Origin: RUG334 sp045599645
Lineage (GTDB): Bacteria; Muiribacteriota; Ozemobacteria; Ozemobacterales; Ozemobacteraceae
Assembly: GCA_045599645.1 (NCBI GenBank)
Contig: JAZRWI010000115.1
Location: 34,348-98,347, forward strand
Length of the DNA stretch: 64,000 nt
Direction of reading: 5' to 3'
This document shows positions 1 through 6,145 of this stretch, piece by piece. The translations under genes were made by a program, and so were the position numbers. The notes beneath the pieces are model-generated. The model had not been told where the DNA came from, ran no database searches, and saw only the letters and a list, made by a program, of their open reading frames with translations. Numbering within the stretch: position 1 is the first letter of the stretch; every line of letters begins with the position of its first letter.

Positions 1-1
1 T

Positions 2-157
2 TGCCGTCATACATTTGCGACAAAAGCAGCAAATTCGGGTATAGGCTTGCCAAAGGTTCAGGCAGCTCTTGGCCATACTAACCTGGCCACAACACAAAGA
101 TATGTTAAATCTAACCTATTAGATGATAATGATATTTCTAAAATTAATTTCGGGTAA
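2..157 (+). CDS. Tyrosine recombinase/integrase, C-terminal fragment (cut by window edge)
   Basis: The first 51 codons visible, ending in TAA at 155-157, encode the end of a tyrosine recombinase catalytic domain. They begin RHTFAT (the H-x-x-R-type box II region), continue through ALGHTNLATTQ (box III histidine) and reach RYVK, whose tyrosine fits the nucleophile. The N-terminal part lies outside the window, so substrate and subfamily cannot be told. It would cut and rejoin DNA at attachment sites or resolve dimers. Its place at the left edge of the prophage, on the opposite strand to the late genes, suits a phage integrase next to attL. A chromosomal XerC/D-like or neighbouring-element enzyme is the alternative. 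Confidence 0.85.
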   Translation, partial: CRHTFATKAANSGIGLPKVQAALGHTNLATTQRYVKSNLLDDNDISKINFG

Positions 158-189
158 TTGCTAAATAAAATATTGTGTGATAAAATAAA

Positions 190-221
190 CCCTAGTAGCA
201 ACCTTTCGGTCGCTACTAGGG
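190..221 (-). terminator. Rho-independent terminator of the mini-gene
   Basis: On the minus strand a 10-bp perfect stem (CCCTAGTAGC/GCTACTAGGG) continues into an ACC/GGT stem closed by a GAAA tetraloop, and is followed by TTTATTTTAT. It lies just after the 18-codon ORF and probably ends its transcript. The plus-strand reading could also stop the recombinase transcript, although that side has no clean T-run. Confidence 0.75.
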
Positions 222-230
222 GGATGCCTC

Positions 231-287
231 TTAGAAGAGGCTGTTAGTTATTAAGATGAAAACTAACGTTGCAACTGCTATTTTCAT
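231..287 (-). CDS. 18-residue hydrophobic peptide, candidate type I toxin or leader peptide
   Basis: A 19-codon ORF (MKIAVATLVF... to ...NSLF, then TAA) has a strong ribosome binding site, GGAGG at 296-300, 8 nt before the ATG. The peptide is a single hydrophobic stretch, like the 18-19 residue Ibs toxins of type I toxin-antitoxin systems, but no homology is claimed. The transcript is complete: a promoter at 383-411, a 10-bp hairpin (310-336) just upstream of the ribosome binding site, the ORF, a short GCCTCT/AGAGGC hairpin overlapping the stop (226-241) and a strong terminator. The self-contained structure argues for a real gene. A regulatory leader is less likely because no gene follows on this strand. 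Confidence 0.5.
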   Translation of the reverse strand: MKIAVATLVFILITNSLF

Positions 288-309
288 TCTTAACACCTCC
301 TTTCAGTTT

Positions 310-336
310 AACCTCTAACCTTCCACGTTAGAGGTT
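310..336 (-). promoter_or_regulatory. 5'-UTR hairpin next to the ribosome binding site of the mini-gene
   Basis: On the minus strand AACCTCTAAC and GTTAGAGGTT form a perfect 10-bp stem with a 7-nt loop. It ends about 10 nt before the GGAGG of the 18-codon ORF. Such a structure could limit translation or stabilise the RNA, as in type I toxin mRNAs. The structure is seen; the role is inferred. Confidence 0.5.
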
Positions 337-382
337 TTTAACTTTTAGGATTTCTTTTATCAATGAGCTTTCTGATGTAACT

Positions 383-411
383 AATATATCACTTTATGAT
401 AAAAAGTACAA
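383..411 (-). promoter_or_regulatory. Sigma-70-like promoter of the mini-gene
   Basis: On the minus strand TTGTAC (406-411) and TATATT (383-388) are separated by exactly 17 nt. This places a transcript start near 376, about 90 nt upstream of the 18-codon ORF. Confidence 0.65.
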
Positions 412-499
412 GTATTTTTGTAATTTATTTTTGTTTATTTTGCCATAATTTATCAATATCTATGCTACATTATTTGTACCCTATAAGTATTATAAAAAA

Positions 500-528
500 A
501 AGAAAACCGCCAACTCTGACGGTCCATT
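500..528 (-). terminator. Terminator of the late/lysis operon
   Basis: On the minus strand, just after the spanin stop codon, ACCGTC pairs with GGCGGT around a short loop and is followed by TTTTCTTTTTTTT. It probably ends the prophage late transcript. Confidence 0.7.
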
Positions 529-532
529 TTAT

Positions 533-955
533 CTAGCGCTTAAATATCAGTATAGAGATAGAAACAATTTCTAATACTGTTAAAATTTTATTCTTTTTTC
601 TTTGCTTCTGATAAGATTCTTTCGCAGTCTTCAATGAGTTCTGAGATTCTTTGAGCTCTGTTTCGGCTTTGCTTAGTGAGCTCAGACACTGACTCTGCTT
701 TTTCTTCAATTCTTCTATAATAGTCTTCAAGTCCTCGTTGAGTTTCTTCTGCTCTGTCAGCAAGCGCTTCTGACTCTCTGACTGTTTCTGTGCCGTCAGC
801 AATTCTATCTGCTGCCTTGCCGATTCTGTCTTCAGCTCTGCTAAGTTCGTCTTCAGCCTGGTCACCTGCTCGTCGGTCAGCAACAAACCACCACAGGCAG
901 ACGATGCCGACCATAATAACAGGAAGCACATACAATACACCGAGTTCCATTTCAT
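533..955 (-). CDS. Putative unimolecular spanin (lipoprotein with coiled coil and C-terminal membrane segment)
   Basis: The 140-residue product has an N-terminal signal with a lipobox-like SSAC around residue 21, a long charged coiled-coil middle rich in K, E and Q, and a hydrophobic C-terminal segment (VLEIVSISILIF) ending KR. Outer-membrane lipoprotein signal plus C-terminal inner-membrane anchor is the architecture of u-spanins such as T1 gp11, which fuse the two membranes at the end of lysis. It is the last gene of the late operon, after the holin-like gene. The GAGGAGG ribosome binding site has better spacing (6 nt from GGAGG) to this ATG than to the overlapping ATG at 959. A second long reading frame covers nearly the same DNA. 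Confidence 0.6.
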   Translation of the reverse strand: MKWNSVYCMCFLLLWSASSACGGLLLTDEQVTRLKTNLAELKTESARQQIELLTAQKQSESQKRLLTEQKKLNEDLKTIIEELKKKQSQCLSSLSKAETELKESQNSLKTAKESYQKQRKKNKILTVLEIVSISILIFKR

Positions 956-959
956 TCAT
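588..959 (-). CDS. Overlapping frame: possible i-spanin-like protein
   Basis: The 123-residue frame lies almost wholly over the putative u-spanin gene in another frame. It starts four bases upstream, or at an internal ATG at 950. It has an N-terminal membrane segment (VLPVIMVGIVCLWWF) followed by a long charged, probably coiled-coil region without prolines. That is the layout of an inner-membrane Rz-type spanin. Nested spanin frames are known (Rz1 inside Rz), but here the overlap is nearly total. Either both are made from one ribosome binding site, or this frame is a by-product of coiled-coil coding. I cannot decide which. Confidence 0.4.
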   Translation of the reverse strand: MNEMELGVLYVLPVIMVGIVCLWWFVADRRAGDQAEDELSRAEDRIGKAADRIADGTETVRESEALADRAEETQRGLEDYYRRIEEKAESVSELTKQSRNRAQRISELIEDCERILSEAKKKE

Positions 960-977
960 TACCTCCTCTTAGATATT

Positions 978-2414
978 TTAGTCTTTAACAACTTTTAATG
1001 TTCCATTCATTAAATAGGGAAGCAAAGTATTTCTAACTTTGCTGAGTGCTGCGTTCTCTAGGTGATTTAAAGTATAAATATAATTAACAAACAAAGGTAA
1101 AATCTGAATAAGCATTGGAGGAAAGGCGAAAAGTGTATTGTTAGAAAACCTCTTGAATTTGAAGCATATTTCATTTGATTTGGTTTCTATAACTGTTTGA
1201 TGTTCTCCCAGTTTTGGCAAATTTAAACCTGGATTGCAATCGTTCAACTCTTTAAAATTTTTATTTATTTCTTCAGATTGTTTTTTCTGTTTGAGAAAGT
1301 CTTCAATATTGATTCCTTTCGGAATCACATTTTTTAGAAAACTAGTATTTAAAATCAACTGAATAGATTCTTGTAATTCAATTACATTCCTCAGCTCTTC
1401 TACCGCTTGTTTTATATCTCTAAAGCTGTCTAATGGGTCTTCACTATATTTTATGTTATTTCTTAGTGATTCTACTTCATTGCGCTTAACGAAAGAACAG
1501 AAATTAGTGGTATTGGTGTTTGCGTTTCTAACAAAATCAACAACTTCTGGTTTTAAAACTTTTCTCTTTTTCGAATAAAGTCTGTTGTAATGTGAAGCGT
1601 CTTTTTCATCTGTTCCTCTATTAAGTTCGGTTACAGTTTTTGTGGAATAATCATTATTTAAGTCAAAAAAGCCTATTAATTCATCAGGCTTTTTGCTCAT
1701 CGTGAAAATTATAGTTGGTATATCCGTTTTGTCGAACATCTTATCCGGGCACAGTATAAGCTTATTAATAACTTGTTTTAGGTTAAATTTTTTATCATCT
1801 AAAACAGAATTACAAAAAATAAACGAAGCTTTTTCTGAATAATCCAAAGAAAATTTTAAAAAAGCTGAATTATCAATATTGAAAGGTGGGTTGCTAATGG
1901 CTAAATCAAAATCGTTTGGAAGATCATATGAAAGAAGAGGTTGTTGTAGTATGCCATTTTTTATAGAATAAGCCTGTTTAAATTCACGTTTCAAAACATC
2001 AAATCGTATTACAAAACCCGTGAGTTTCAATAGCTTAAACACTATTATCAAAGCATAAATCATTTTCTCATCGTATTCGATACAAGTATATTCAGCTGAA
2101 GGATTAAGTAATGAAGCCTGATAGGTTAAAGCGCCAGAACCAGCACAAATATCAAGTATTTTTCTTTCTTTACCAGTAACAGAAATACCTGCCAAGAAAT
2201 AAGCTAATGACTGAGAGGTAAAATCCTGTTTAAGATTATCTCTATCGGATGTAGTCATGATAAGACTACGCATCAGCTCAATCGGTTCACCTTCAGTTGA
2301 AAGATAATCAATAAAAGGCATTTCAGAATGAAGCGCGTCTCGTTCTATTGCCTTGAATAAATCGCCAAATCTTTTAAAAACTATATTTGCTATTTCATTT
2401 ATAGGTTTAGTCAT
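978..2414 (-). CDS. N6-adenine DNA methyltransferase, HsdM-like, orphan
   Basis: The 478-residue protein carries the S-adenosylmethionine motif DICAGSG (about residue 88) and the catalytic NPPF motif (about residue 177). These are typical of gamma-class N6-adenine methyltransferases such as type I HsdM. It would methylate adenine in phage or host DNA. No restriction or specificity gene is next to it, so it is probably an orphan protecting phage DNA from host restriction. The C-terminal third (after about residue 300) is helical and charged and could recognise DNA. It overlaps the preceding 50-codon gene by 8 bp and sits between the holin-like and spanin genes. Confidence 0.8.
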   Translation of the reverse strand: MTKPINEIANIVFKRFGDLFKAIERDALHSEMPFIDYLSTEGEPIELMRSLIMTTSDRDNLKQDFTSQSLAYFLAGISVTGKERKILDICAGSGALTYQASLLNPSAEYTCIEYDEKMIYALIIVFKLLKLTGFVIRFDVLKREFKQAYSIKNGILQQPLLSYDLPNDFDLAISNPPFNIDNSAFLKFSLDYSEKASFIFCNSVLDDKKFNLKQVINKLILCPDKMFDKTDIPTIIFTMSKKPDELIGFFDLNNDYSTKTVTELNRGTDEKDASHYNRLYSKKRKVLKPEVVDFVRNANTNTTNFCSFVKRNEVESLRNNIKYSEDPLDSFRDIKQAVEELRNVIELQESIQLILNTSFLKNVIPKGINIEDFLKQKKQSEEINKNFKELNDCNPGLNLPKLGEHQTVIETKSNEICFKFKRFSNNTLFAFPPMLIQILPLFVNYIYTLNHLENAALSKVRNTLLPYLMNGTLKVVKD

Positions 2415-2559
2415 TTCTATTCTGCTTTTTACCCCCTATGAACATCATAGAACCATCAGAACACTTGACTTGCTTAACTCCAGCTTCAATCTGTTTTTTG
2501 ATTTGTCGTCTTTCGGATCTTGAATAATTCATATTAGTCTTGTGATAGCATTGTTCCAT
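2407..2559 (-). CDS. Small basic phage protein, 50 residues, unknown
   Basis: A 50-codon ORF starts at an ATG overlapping the stop of the holin-like gene (TAATG) and has a strong GGAGG site. It ends 8 bp inside the methyltransferase gene. The product is basic (RSERRQIKKQ) with two cysteines and no recognised domain. The tight coupling on both sides is the main support. Function is unknown. Confidence 0.55.
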   Translation of the reverse strand: MEQCYHKTNMNYSRSERRQIKKQIEAGVKQVKCSDGSMMFIGGKKQNRND

Positions 2560-2765
2560 TATTTACCTCCATATTTATTGACCAGAAATTTGCCGGCGAC
2601 CTGTGATGATATGCCGCCACCGCCAGCAATGATAGAAAAGAGCGAATAGTCAAATTTTTCTGGGGCAACAAATAGAATTGCTATGCTTACGATAACAAAA
2701 GCAAAGAACCCCACACAGCTAAGAATCTTAGTCAGGCTTGTTTTACCGTCATTTCCCTTGAACAT
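2559..2765 (-). CDS. Holin-like small membrane protein
   Basis: The 68-residue product has two hydrophobic stretches (about residues 13-33 and 42-60) separated by a short charged turn, and a basic C-terminal end. The size and topology fit small phage holins, which permeabilise the inner membrane. It overlaps the upstream lysis gene by 17 bp and the downstream 50-codon gene by one base, so it is translated as part of the lysis cassette. No specific holin family can be named. Confidence 0.55.
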   Translation of the reverse strand: MFKGNDGKTSLTKILSCVGFFAFVIVSIAILFVAPEKFDYSLFSIIAGGGGISSQVAGKFLVNKYGGK

Positions 2766-3153
2766 TGACTACCTCCATGAATATGTCGCCTTCAGCCCGT
2801 CTGACTTCTTCCATCAGTGTGGCGACGGCAGCTCTTGATGTTGCAGTGAGGCCATGGTCAGAAGTGTAGCCTCTCGATATGAGAATGCAACCGCTCGTTG
2901 ATTCGGGCCCGTTTCCCGCATGCAGAAGAATGCCTGAACGGTCAGGCACGTCCATCAGCATAAGATGGTCATATGGGAATTTTCTGCTCCAGTGACGAAC
3001 GCACTGGTAACGGCCTTCGGGGATGCACGATACGTTTTTCCCGTTGTTTTTCCAGGGCAGCTCTAATGAGCAGAATATATTCTCGGGTGTGACCAGGACT
3101 CCCAGTGTCCGGTCATCGTAGAACTGTATTCTCAATAGTCTCAGAGTTATCAT
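2749..3153 (-). CDS. DUF5675 protein, L,D-transpeptidase-like fold, probable lysis or peptidoglycan function
   Basis: The 134-residue protein fits the DUF5675 family of phage proteins: an ELPW motif near residue 32, SCIPEGRY near 42-49, then ILLHAGN and a GCIL segment around residues 75-92. The H...GCI arrangement resembles the catalytic His and Cys of L,D-transpeptidase-like folds. A role in peptidoglycan processing during lysis or infection is inferred from its place beside the holin-like and spanin genes. No classical endolysin is visible, so it may be the wall-acting component. It overlaps both neighbours. Confidence 0.65.
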   Translation of the reverse strand: MITLRLLRIQFYDDRTLGVLVTPENIFCSLELPWKNNGKNVSCIPEGRYQCVRHWSRKFPYDHLMLMDVPDRSGILLHAGNGPESTSGCILISRGYTSDHGLTATSRAAVATLMEEVRRAEGDIFMEVVNVQGK

Positions 3154-3398
3154 TTATCATACCTCCTGTAACACTGCCCACATTGCAGATAGCTTCCCAT
3201 ATCAATAAGCGCAACCTTGGAACCATCTGGATTTCTACAATTCCAATTCGAGCAGAAACCATATTCGGTTTCTTCTTCATTGGCTAGAGGGTACAGATTT
3301 TCGCTCCTATCAACTACCAAGCTATTGCAGTCTGGTTCATAATTATGAATAGGAAATGTTACCTTCGTTTTTTCAACCAAATTCTTTTTCTTTTTCAA
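3150..3398 (-). CDS. Small zinc-ribbon-like phage protein
   Basis: The 82-residue product has two cysteine pairs in its second half (CSNWNC and CGQC), which would make a zinc ribbon. The N-terminus is lysine-rich. The start appears to be TTG directly after the upstream stop (TAATTG), with AAGGA 9 nt before it. It sits in the lysis region between the XhlA-like protein and the DUF5675 gene. Function is unknown. Confidence 0.55.
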   Translation of the reverse strand: MKKKKNLVEKTKVTFPIHNYEPDCNSLVVDRSENLYPLANEEETEYGFCSNWNCRNPDGSKVALIDMGSYLQCGQCYRRYDK

Positions 3399-3605
3399 TT
3401 AGAAATATCCTTTAGACTTAGCATAGCTTGTGAAAACGATACCTGCTACAGAACTCAGTGCAGTTACTATAACGCCAACTGCGCTTATAACAGCAACAGT
3501 TACATTTGATGATTTAATATGTTTATCAACTTCTTCCATGTCTTTCTCCAATCTTTTTAATCTGTTTTCGTGATCAGCGTGATACGGACAATCAAGATTA
3601 CTCAT
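3399..3605 (-). CDS. XhlA-like small membrane protein (holin/haemolysin accessory)
   Basis: The 68-residue protein starts with a charged heptad segment (HENRLKRLEKDMEEVDKHI, about residues 12-30), followed by one hydrophobic helix (about 34-59) and a short basic tail. This is the layout of haemolysin XhlA-type phage proteins, which assist holins at the membrane. The ATG overlaps the stop of the upstream gene. Assignment rests on size, topology and lysis-cassette position. Confidence 0.55.
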   Translation of the reverse strand: MSNLDCPYHADHENRLKRLEKDMEEVDKHIKSSNVTVAVISAVGVIVTALSSVAGIVFTSYAKSKGYF

Positions 3606-3900
3606 TTTTCTTACCTTTATCCTTCCAGCAGTTGCTCATATAACTTGGTTTCTGACAGCCGTCTTTCGATGCAAAAATGCATCCGCTGCATTCGTCGCAT
3701 ATAACACCATCATTATTAACAAACATATTTGCCTTCTTCCTTTCTATGATTTCCAGATCATAGATATAAACCCAACATTGCTCTAAAATGCCAAATTCGG
3801 GTTCAAATTCTGCTATTCTAATGTTAGAAGCTATAAGCGTCAGGCAGCCAACATTAGAAATTGGTTCAGGTTCTTTATAACTCCATGTTCTGATTTTCAT
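3598..3900 (-). CDS. Phage protein of unknown function with a cysteine cluster
   Basis: I place the start at the ATG at 3900 (MKIRTW...); an earlier in-frame ATG at 3921 would overlap the previous gene more. The product is about 100 residues: a beta-rich N-terminal half (names such as ISNVGCLTLIASNIRI) and a cysteine cluster CDECSGCIFASKDGC near residues 69-83, then a basic tail. The cluster could bind metal. It lies between the short tail-region gene and the XhlA-like gene. No family recognised. Confidence 0.55.
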   Translation of the reverse strand: MKIRTWSYKEPEPISNVGCLTLIASNIRIAEFEPEFGILEQCWVYIYDLEIIERKKANMFVNNDGVICDECSGCIFASKDGCQKPSYMSNCWKDKGKKNE

Positions 3901-4117
3901 CTGGCAGTTGTTCGATTTCATCTCTTAGCCTATTGATTTCGTCTCGAATAGCCTGGCGCTGAGAATGAAGCTCATTAATGTCATATGGGGCTATTTGTCC
4001 TATAGCGATATACTCCTGATATTTTGCTATTTTCCAGTCTCCAACTGGTGAAGAGCTTGATGTCAGCTGGCACGTTAAATTTCGGATTTCCTGTTCTAGT
4101 CTTTCTCTTTCGTTCAT
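3875..4117 (-). CDS. Small phage tail-region protein with a GDWK...PYD...RQ...R signature
   Basis: The 80-residue protein has a pattern I recognise from many small tail-region phage proteins: SPVGDWKI, then PYDINELHSQRQAIRDEIN. Its role is not established; tail assembly is plausible. It begins inside the 3' end of the reverse transcriptase gene, which it overlaps by 137 bp in another frame. It ends just inside the next gene. Confidence 0.65.
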   Translation of the reverse strand: MNERERLEQEIRNLTCQLTSSSSPVGDWKIAKYQEYIAIGQIAPYDINELHSQRQAIRDEINRLRDEIEQLPDENQNMEL

Positions 4118-5279
4118 GTTCTTCTAACTCCTTTTTAAAAAGTGAATTGAATAAATCCTGCATATTAAGCAGAGTTTTGTGACAATTAAATTTCCTTAGA
4201 CTTCCAACCCAAGACTTATGAGTATTCAAAACATCAATAAATGGAAGCTTCTTAGTTTCAACCATAGCTTTAAGTTTCTTAAGTTTTCGCCTGTGCCTGG
4301 TTACGTTCTTACTGCAAATTCTTCTGGTTATGCGTCCTGAAGGTAGAACAGAATATTTGATTTTGAGGAACGTAAATCCAGAGCTTAGTTTTTTAATTTG
4401 GGTTTTGTTGTCGCTTAGGGCTAAGCCGTAATTTTTAGCTATTTTCCTTATATCAACCAGAAGACTGCGCAAAAATTCTTTATCGTTATGGATAATATAG
4501 AAGTCATCCATATAGCGACCATAGAACTTGATACCTCTTACTATTTTAATATAGTTATCAAGTTTTGATGGATAAAAGATTCCAGCAATCTGAGAAATCT
4601 GCGAACCTATGCCCACAGATTTATGCATAAAAGCTTCGCCAGTTAAAAGATTTTTATCGATCTCTTCGTAAGCTAAAGAGTTAAAAACATTATAAACTTC
4701 GCTTTCTCTCTTATCTTCAGGCAGATAAGAAATATCTATTTTGAAGGTATCAATCAGCGAAGAAATAAAATCGATCGTAGCTTTATTCTTTATTTTTTCT
4801 GAAAATAATTTTATTAGTTTTTCGTGATTGATGTTATCAAAAAACTTTCTGAAATCGCATAAAAGAATATAACCATCAGGCCCAAATTTCCTGATATATT
4901 TCTGAAGATGAACAGAAAGCCTTTTTCTGCTGAAATCAACGCCTTTATTCTCTAATGACGCACCATTGTCATAAATCAGATATTTTCGCAAGGCTGGCAG
5001 TAAAACCTGGTCACAAAGACAACGCTGCACAACTCTATCAGAAATATGCATTGATTTAATTAATCTAATATGGCCTCTCTCGTTGAGTTTAAAACAGTTA
5101 AATGGCTTCTGTTTATAAGTGCCTGAAGCAATCCTCCCGGAAATGGCATTTACATTACTAAGAAGATTAGCTTCAAATCTTTGAACTGAAGCTTTCCAAC
5201 TGCTATTTTTCTGAGCTTCGCGGAAAGCTGAAATCAAATTATCCAAGCTAAATGATTGTTTTAACTTACTAATTTCCAT
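3981..5279 (-). CDS. Diversity-generating retroelement reverse transcriptase
   Basis: This 432-residue reverse transcriptase has motif A with LLCDFRKFFD (catalytic Asp near 142), the GSQISQ motif near 225-230 that replaces QGxxxSP in the DGR clade, and YMDD at about 256-259. It copies the template-repeat RNA with misincorporation opposite adenine. The cDNA then replaces the variable repeat of the target gene. I choose the ATG at 5279 because GCGAGG lies 8 nt upstream; GTG 5288 and ATG 5285 sit too close to it. The last 45 residues are encoded over the start of the next gene in another frame. The gene follows the template repeat, as usual for DGRs. Confidence 0.93.
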   Translation of the reverse strand: MEISKLKQSFSLDNLISAFREAQKNSSWKASVQRFEANLLSNVNAISGRIASGTYKQKPFNCFKLNERGHIRLIKSMHISDRVVQRCLCDQVLLPALRKYLIYDNGASLENKGVDFSRKRLSVHLQKYIRKFGPDGYILLCDFRKFFDNINHEKLIKLFSEKIKNKATIDFISSLIDTFKIDISYLPEDKRESEVYNVFNSLAYEEIDKNLLTGEAFMHKSVGIGSQISQIAGIFYPSKLDNYIKIVRGIKFYGRYMDDFYIIHNDKEFLRSLLVDIRKIAKNYGLALSDNKTQIKKLSSGFTFLKIKYSVLPSGRITRRICSKNVTRHRRKLKKLKAMVETKKLPFIDVLNTHKSWVGSLRKFNCHKTLLNMQDLFNSLFKKELEEHERKRKTRTGNPKFNVPADIKLFTSWRLENSKISGVYRYRTNSPI

Positions 5280-5317
5280 TGTCATCACCTCGCCTTGTTT
5301 CTAACAGCACCTGACGT

Positions 5318-5331
5318 ATCAGGCTGTATCA
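5318..5331. repeat. Short palindrome between template repeat and reverse transcriptase gene
   Basis: CCTGACGTATCAGG forms a 5-bp stem with a 4-base centre in the spacer between the template repeat and the RT start. In studied DGRs the RNA spacer downstream of TR is needed for priming and RT binding. That role here is inferred. Confidence 0.35.
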
Positions 5332-5425
5332 AGGCATTAATTTATCTGGCATAACCAGAAAAGATACTCTTTCCTATCCTTTTCCCATTTCGGCTATGGC
5401 CTACTCTTAGAATGGGATTAGATAT

Positions 5426-5540
5426 CGGACGGACCCCATTAGCGTTCGAAGCGCTGTTGTAGTTGGCGTTACCGTTGTTGTTGACATTCGCGAAATTCGT
5501 GGAAGAGGCGACCGCACGGAGCCACCAGTTCTCGCGGGCT
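5426..5540 (-). repeat. DGR template repeat (TR)
   Basis: This 115-base segment matches 6164-6278 with no gaps. On the coding strand it holds eleven AAC/AAT codons in frame. Of the 18 differences from the variable repeat, 17 fall where TR has adenine on the coding strand. The exception is a G-to-T near the 5' edge. It lies between the accessory gene and the RT gene and would be transcribed as non-coding template RNA. An open frame crosses it (5342-5569), but it is best read as a by-product of sharing the reading frame of the target gene. Confidence 0.93.
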
Positions 5541-5555
5541 TTATAAAGAGTATCT

Positions 5556-6101
5556 TTATTTTGTTTCATCTTTTAAAAGTCTGACTACTTTGTTGTCTGA
5601 CTTTCTCCACCTTCGCAACAGAAAAATCTCTTTTTCAATGCTGTCTATATAGCATTGAAGCTTATCAGCATTAACAGGCAAAATAGAGATTATGAACTGC
5701 ATTTCGATGAGCAGTTGCTGACATGAATAAATAGCCGCATTCTGTAATTCACGTCTCTGAATTGATTCAGGTAAACTTGTTGGATAAATGGTATTAGCAG
5801 CAACTATATAATGAATAATATTTTTGGAAAAATCGTAGGTTGCATCCCTGAATTTGGTTAATAGCCAATCAGGCCATTCTGCAGAAATCGTTGTAATATT
5901 ATATTTTTCGAAAATAGGTTCTATTATATTTTTGTCGGCATCGCTAATTTTAGCCAAATGCTCAAACAATTTTACTGATCTGCATTTATCCTTAACACCG
6001 AAATCTCTCAGAAGCATAGTTGTTATACTACGCCTAAGAATCAATGCGTTACGGAAAAATTCCATTTCCGACAAGTTTCTTTTACTTTTTATTACTGTCA
6101 T
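5556..6101 (-). CDS. avd: Avd-like DGR accessory protein
   Basis: The 181-residue, strongly helical protein lies between the variable repeat and the template repeat, the standard position of the accessory variability determinant. Avd proteins are four-helix bundles that bind RT and template RNA. The second half has the pattern of such bundles: a basic RRELQNAA helix, a long QQLLIEMQFIISIL helix and a closing LLRRWRKSDN segment. It is longer than Bordetella phage Avd (128 residues). I use the ATG at 6101. The open frame continues upstream to 6263, but that extension is VR antiphase sequence. Homology is inferred from context and predicted structure. Confidence 0.75.
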   Translation of the reverse strand: MTVIKSKRNLSEMEFFRNALILRRSITTMLLRDFGVKDKCRSVKLFEHLAKISDADKNIIEPIFEKYNITTISAEWPDWLLTKFRDATYDFSKNIIHYIVAANTIYPTSLPESIQRRELQNAAIYSCQQLLIEMQFIISILPVNADKLQCYIDSIEKEIFLLRRWRKSDNKVVRLLKDETK

Positions 6102-6115
6102 TTTTTTAATTCCAT

Positions 6116-6138
6116 TCTGGCTGCACAAGGCAGCCAGA
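6116..6138. promoter_or_regulatory. Hairpin/cruciform just downstream of the DGR variable repeat
   Basis: TCTGGCTGC and GCAGCCAGA form a perfect 9-bp stem around a 5-nt loop. It begins 7 bp after the target gene ends and 25 bp from the variable-repeat boundary. Bordetella and related DGRs need such a hairpin next to VR for target recognition. There is no T-run, so it is not a typical terminator. Confidence 0.75.
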
Positions 6139-6145
6139 TTAAAGA

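Noticed and set aside
166..176. TAAAATATTGT shared with 39091-39101 as att core
   Set aside because: Only 11 AT-rich bases and not at a tRNA; the tRNA tail at 39177 is a better attR candidate.
5342..5569. 75-codon open frame over the template repeat
   Set aside because: Its residues copy the target protein because TR shares the frame of VR; DGR templates act as RNA, and there is no independent support for a protein.
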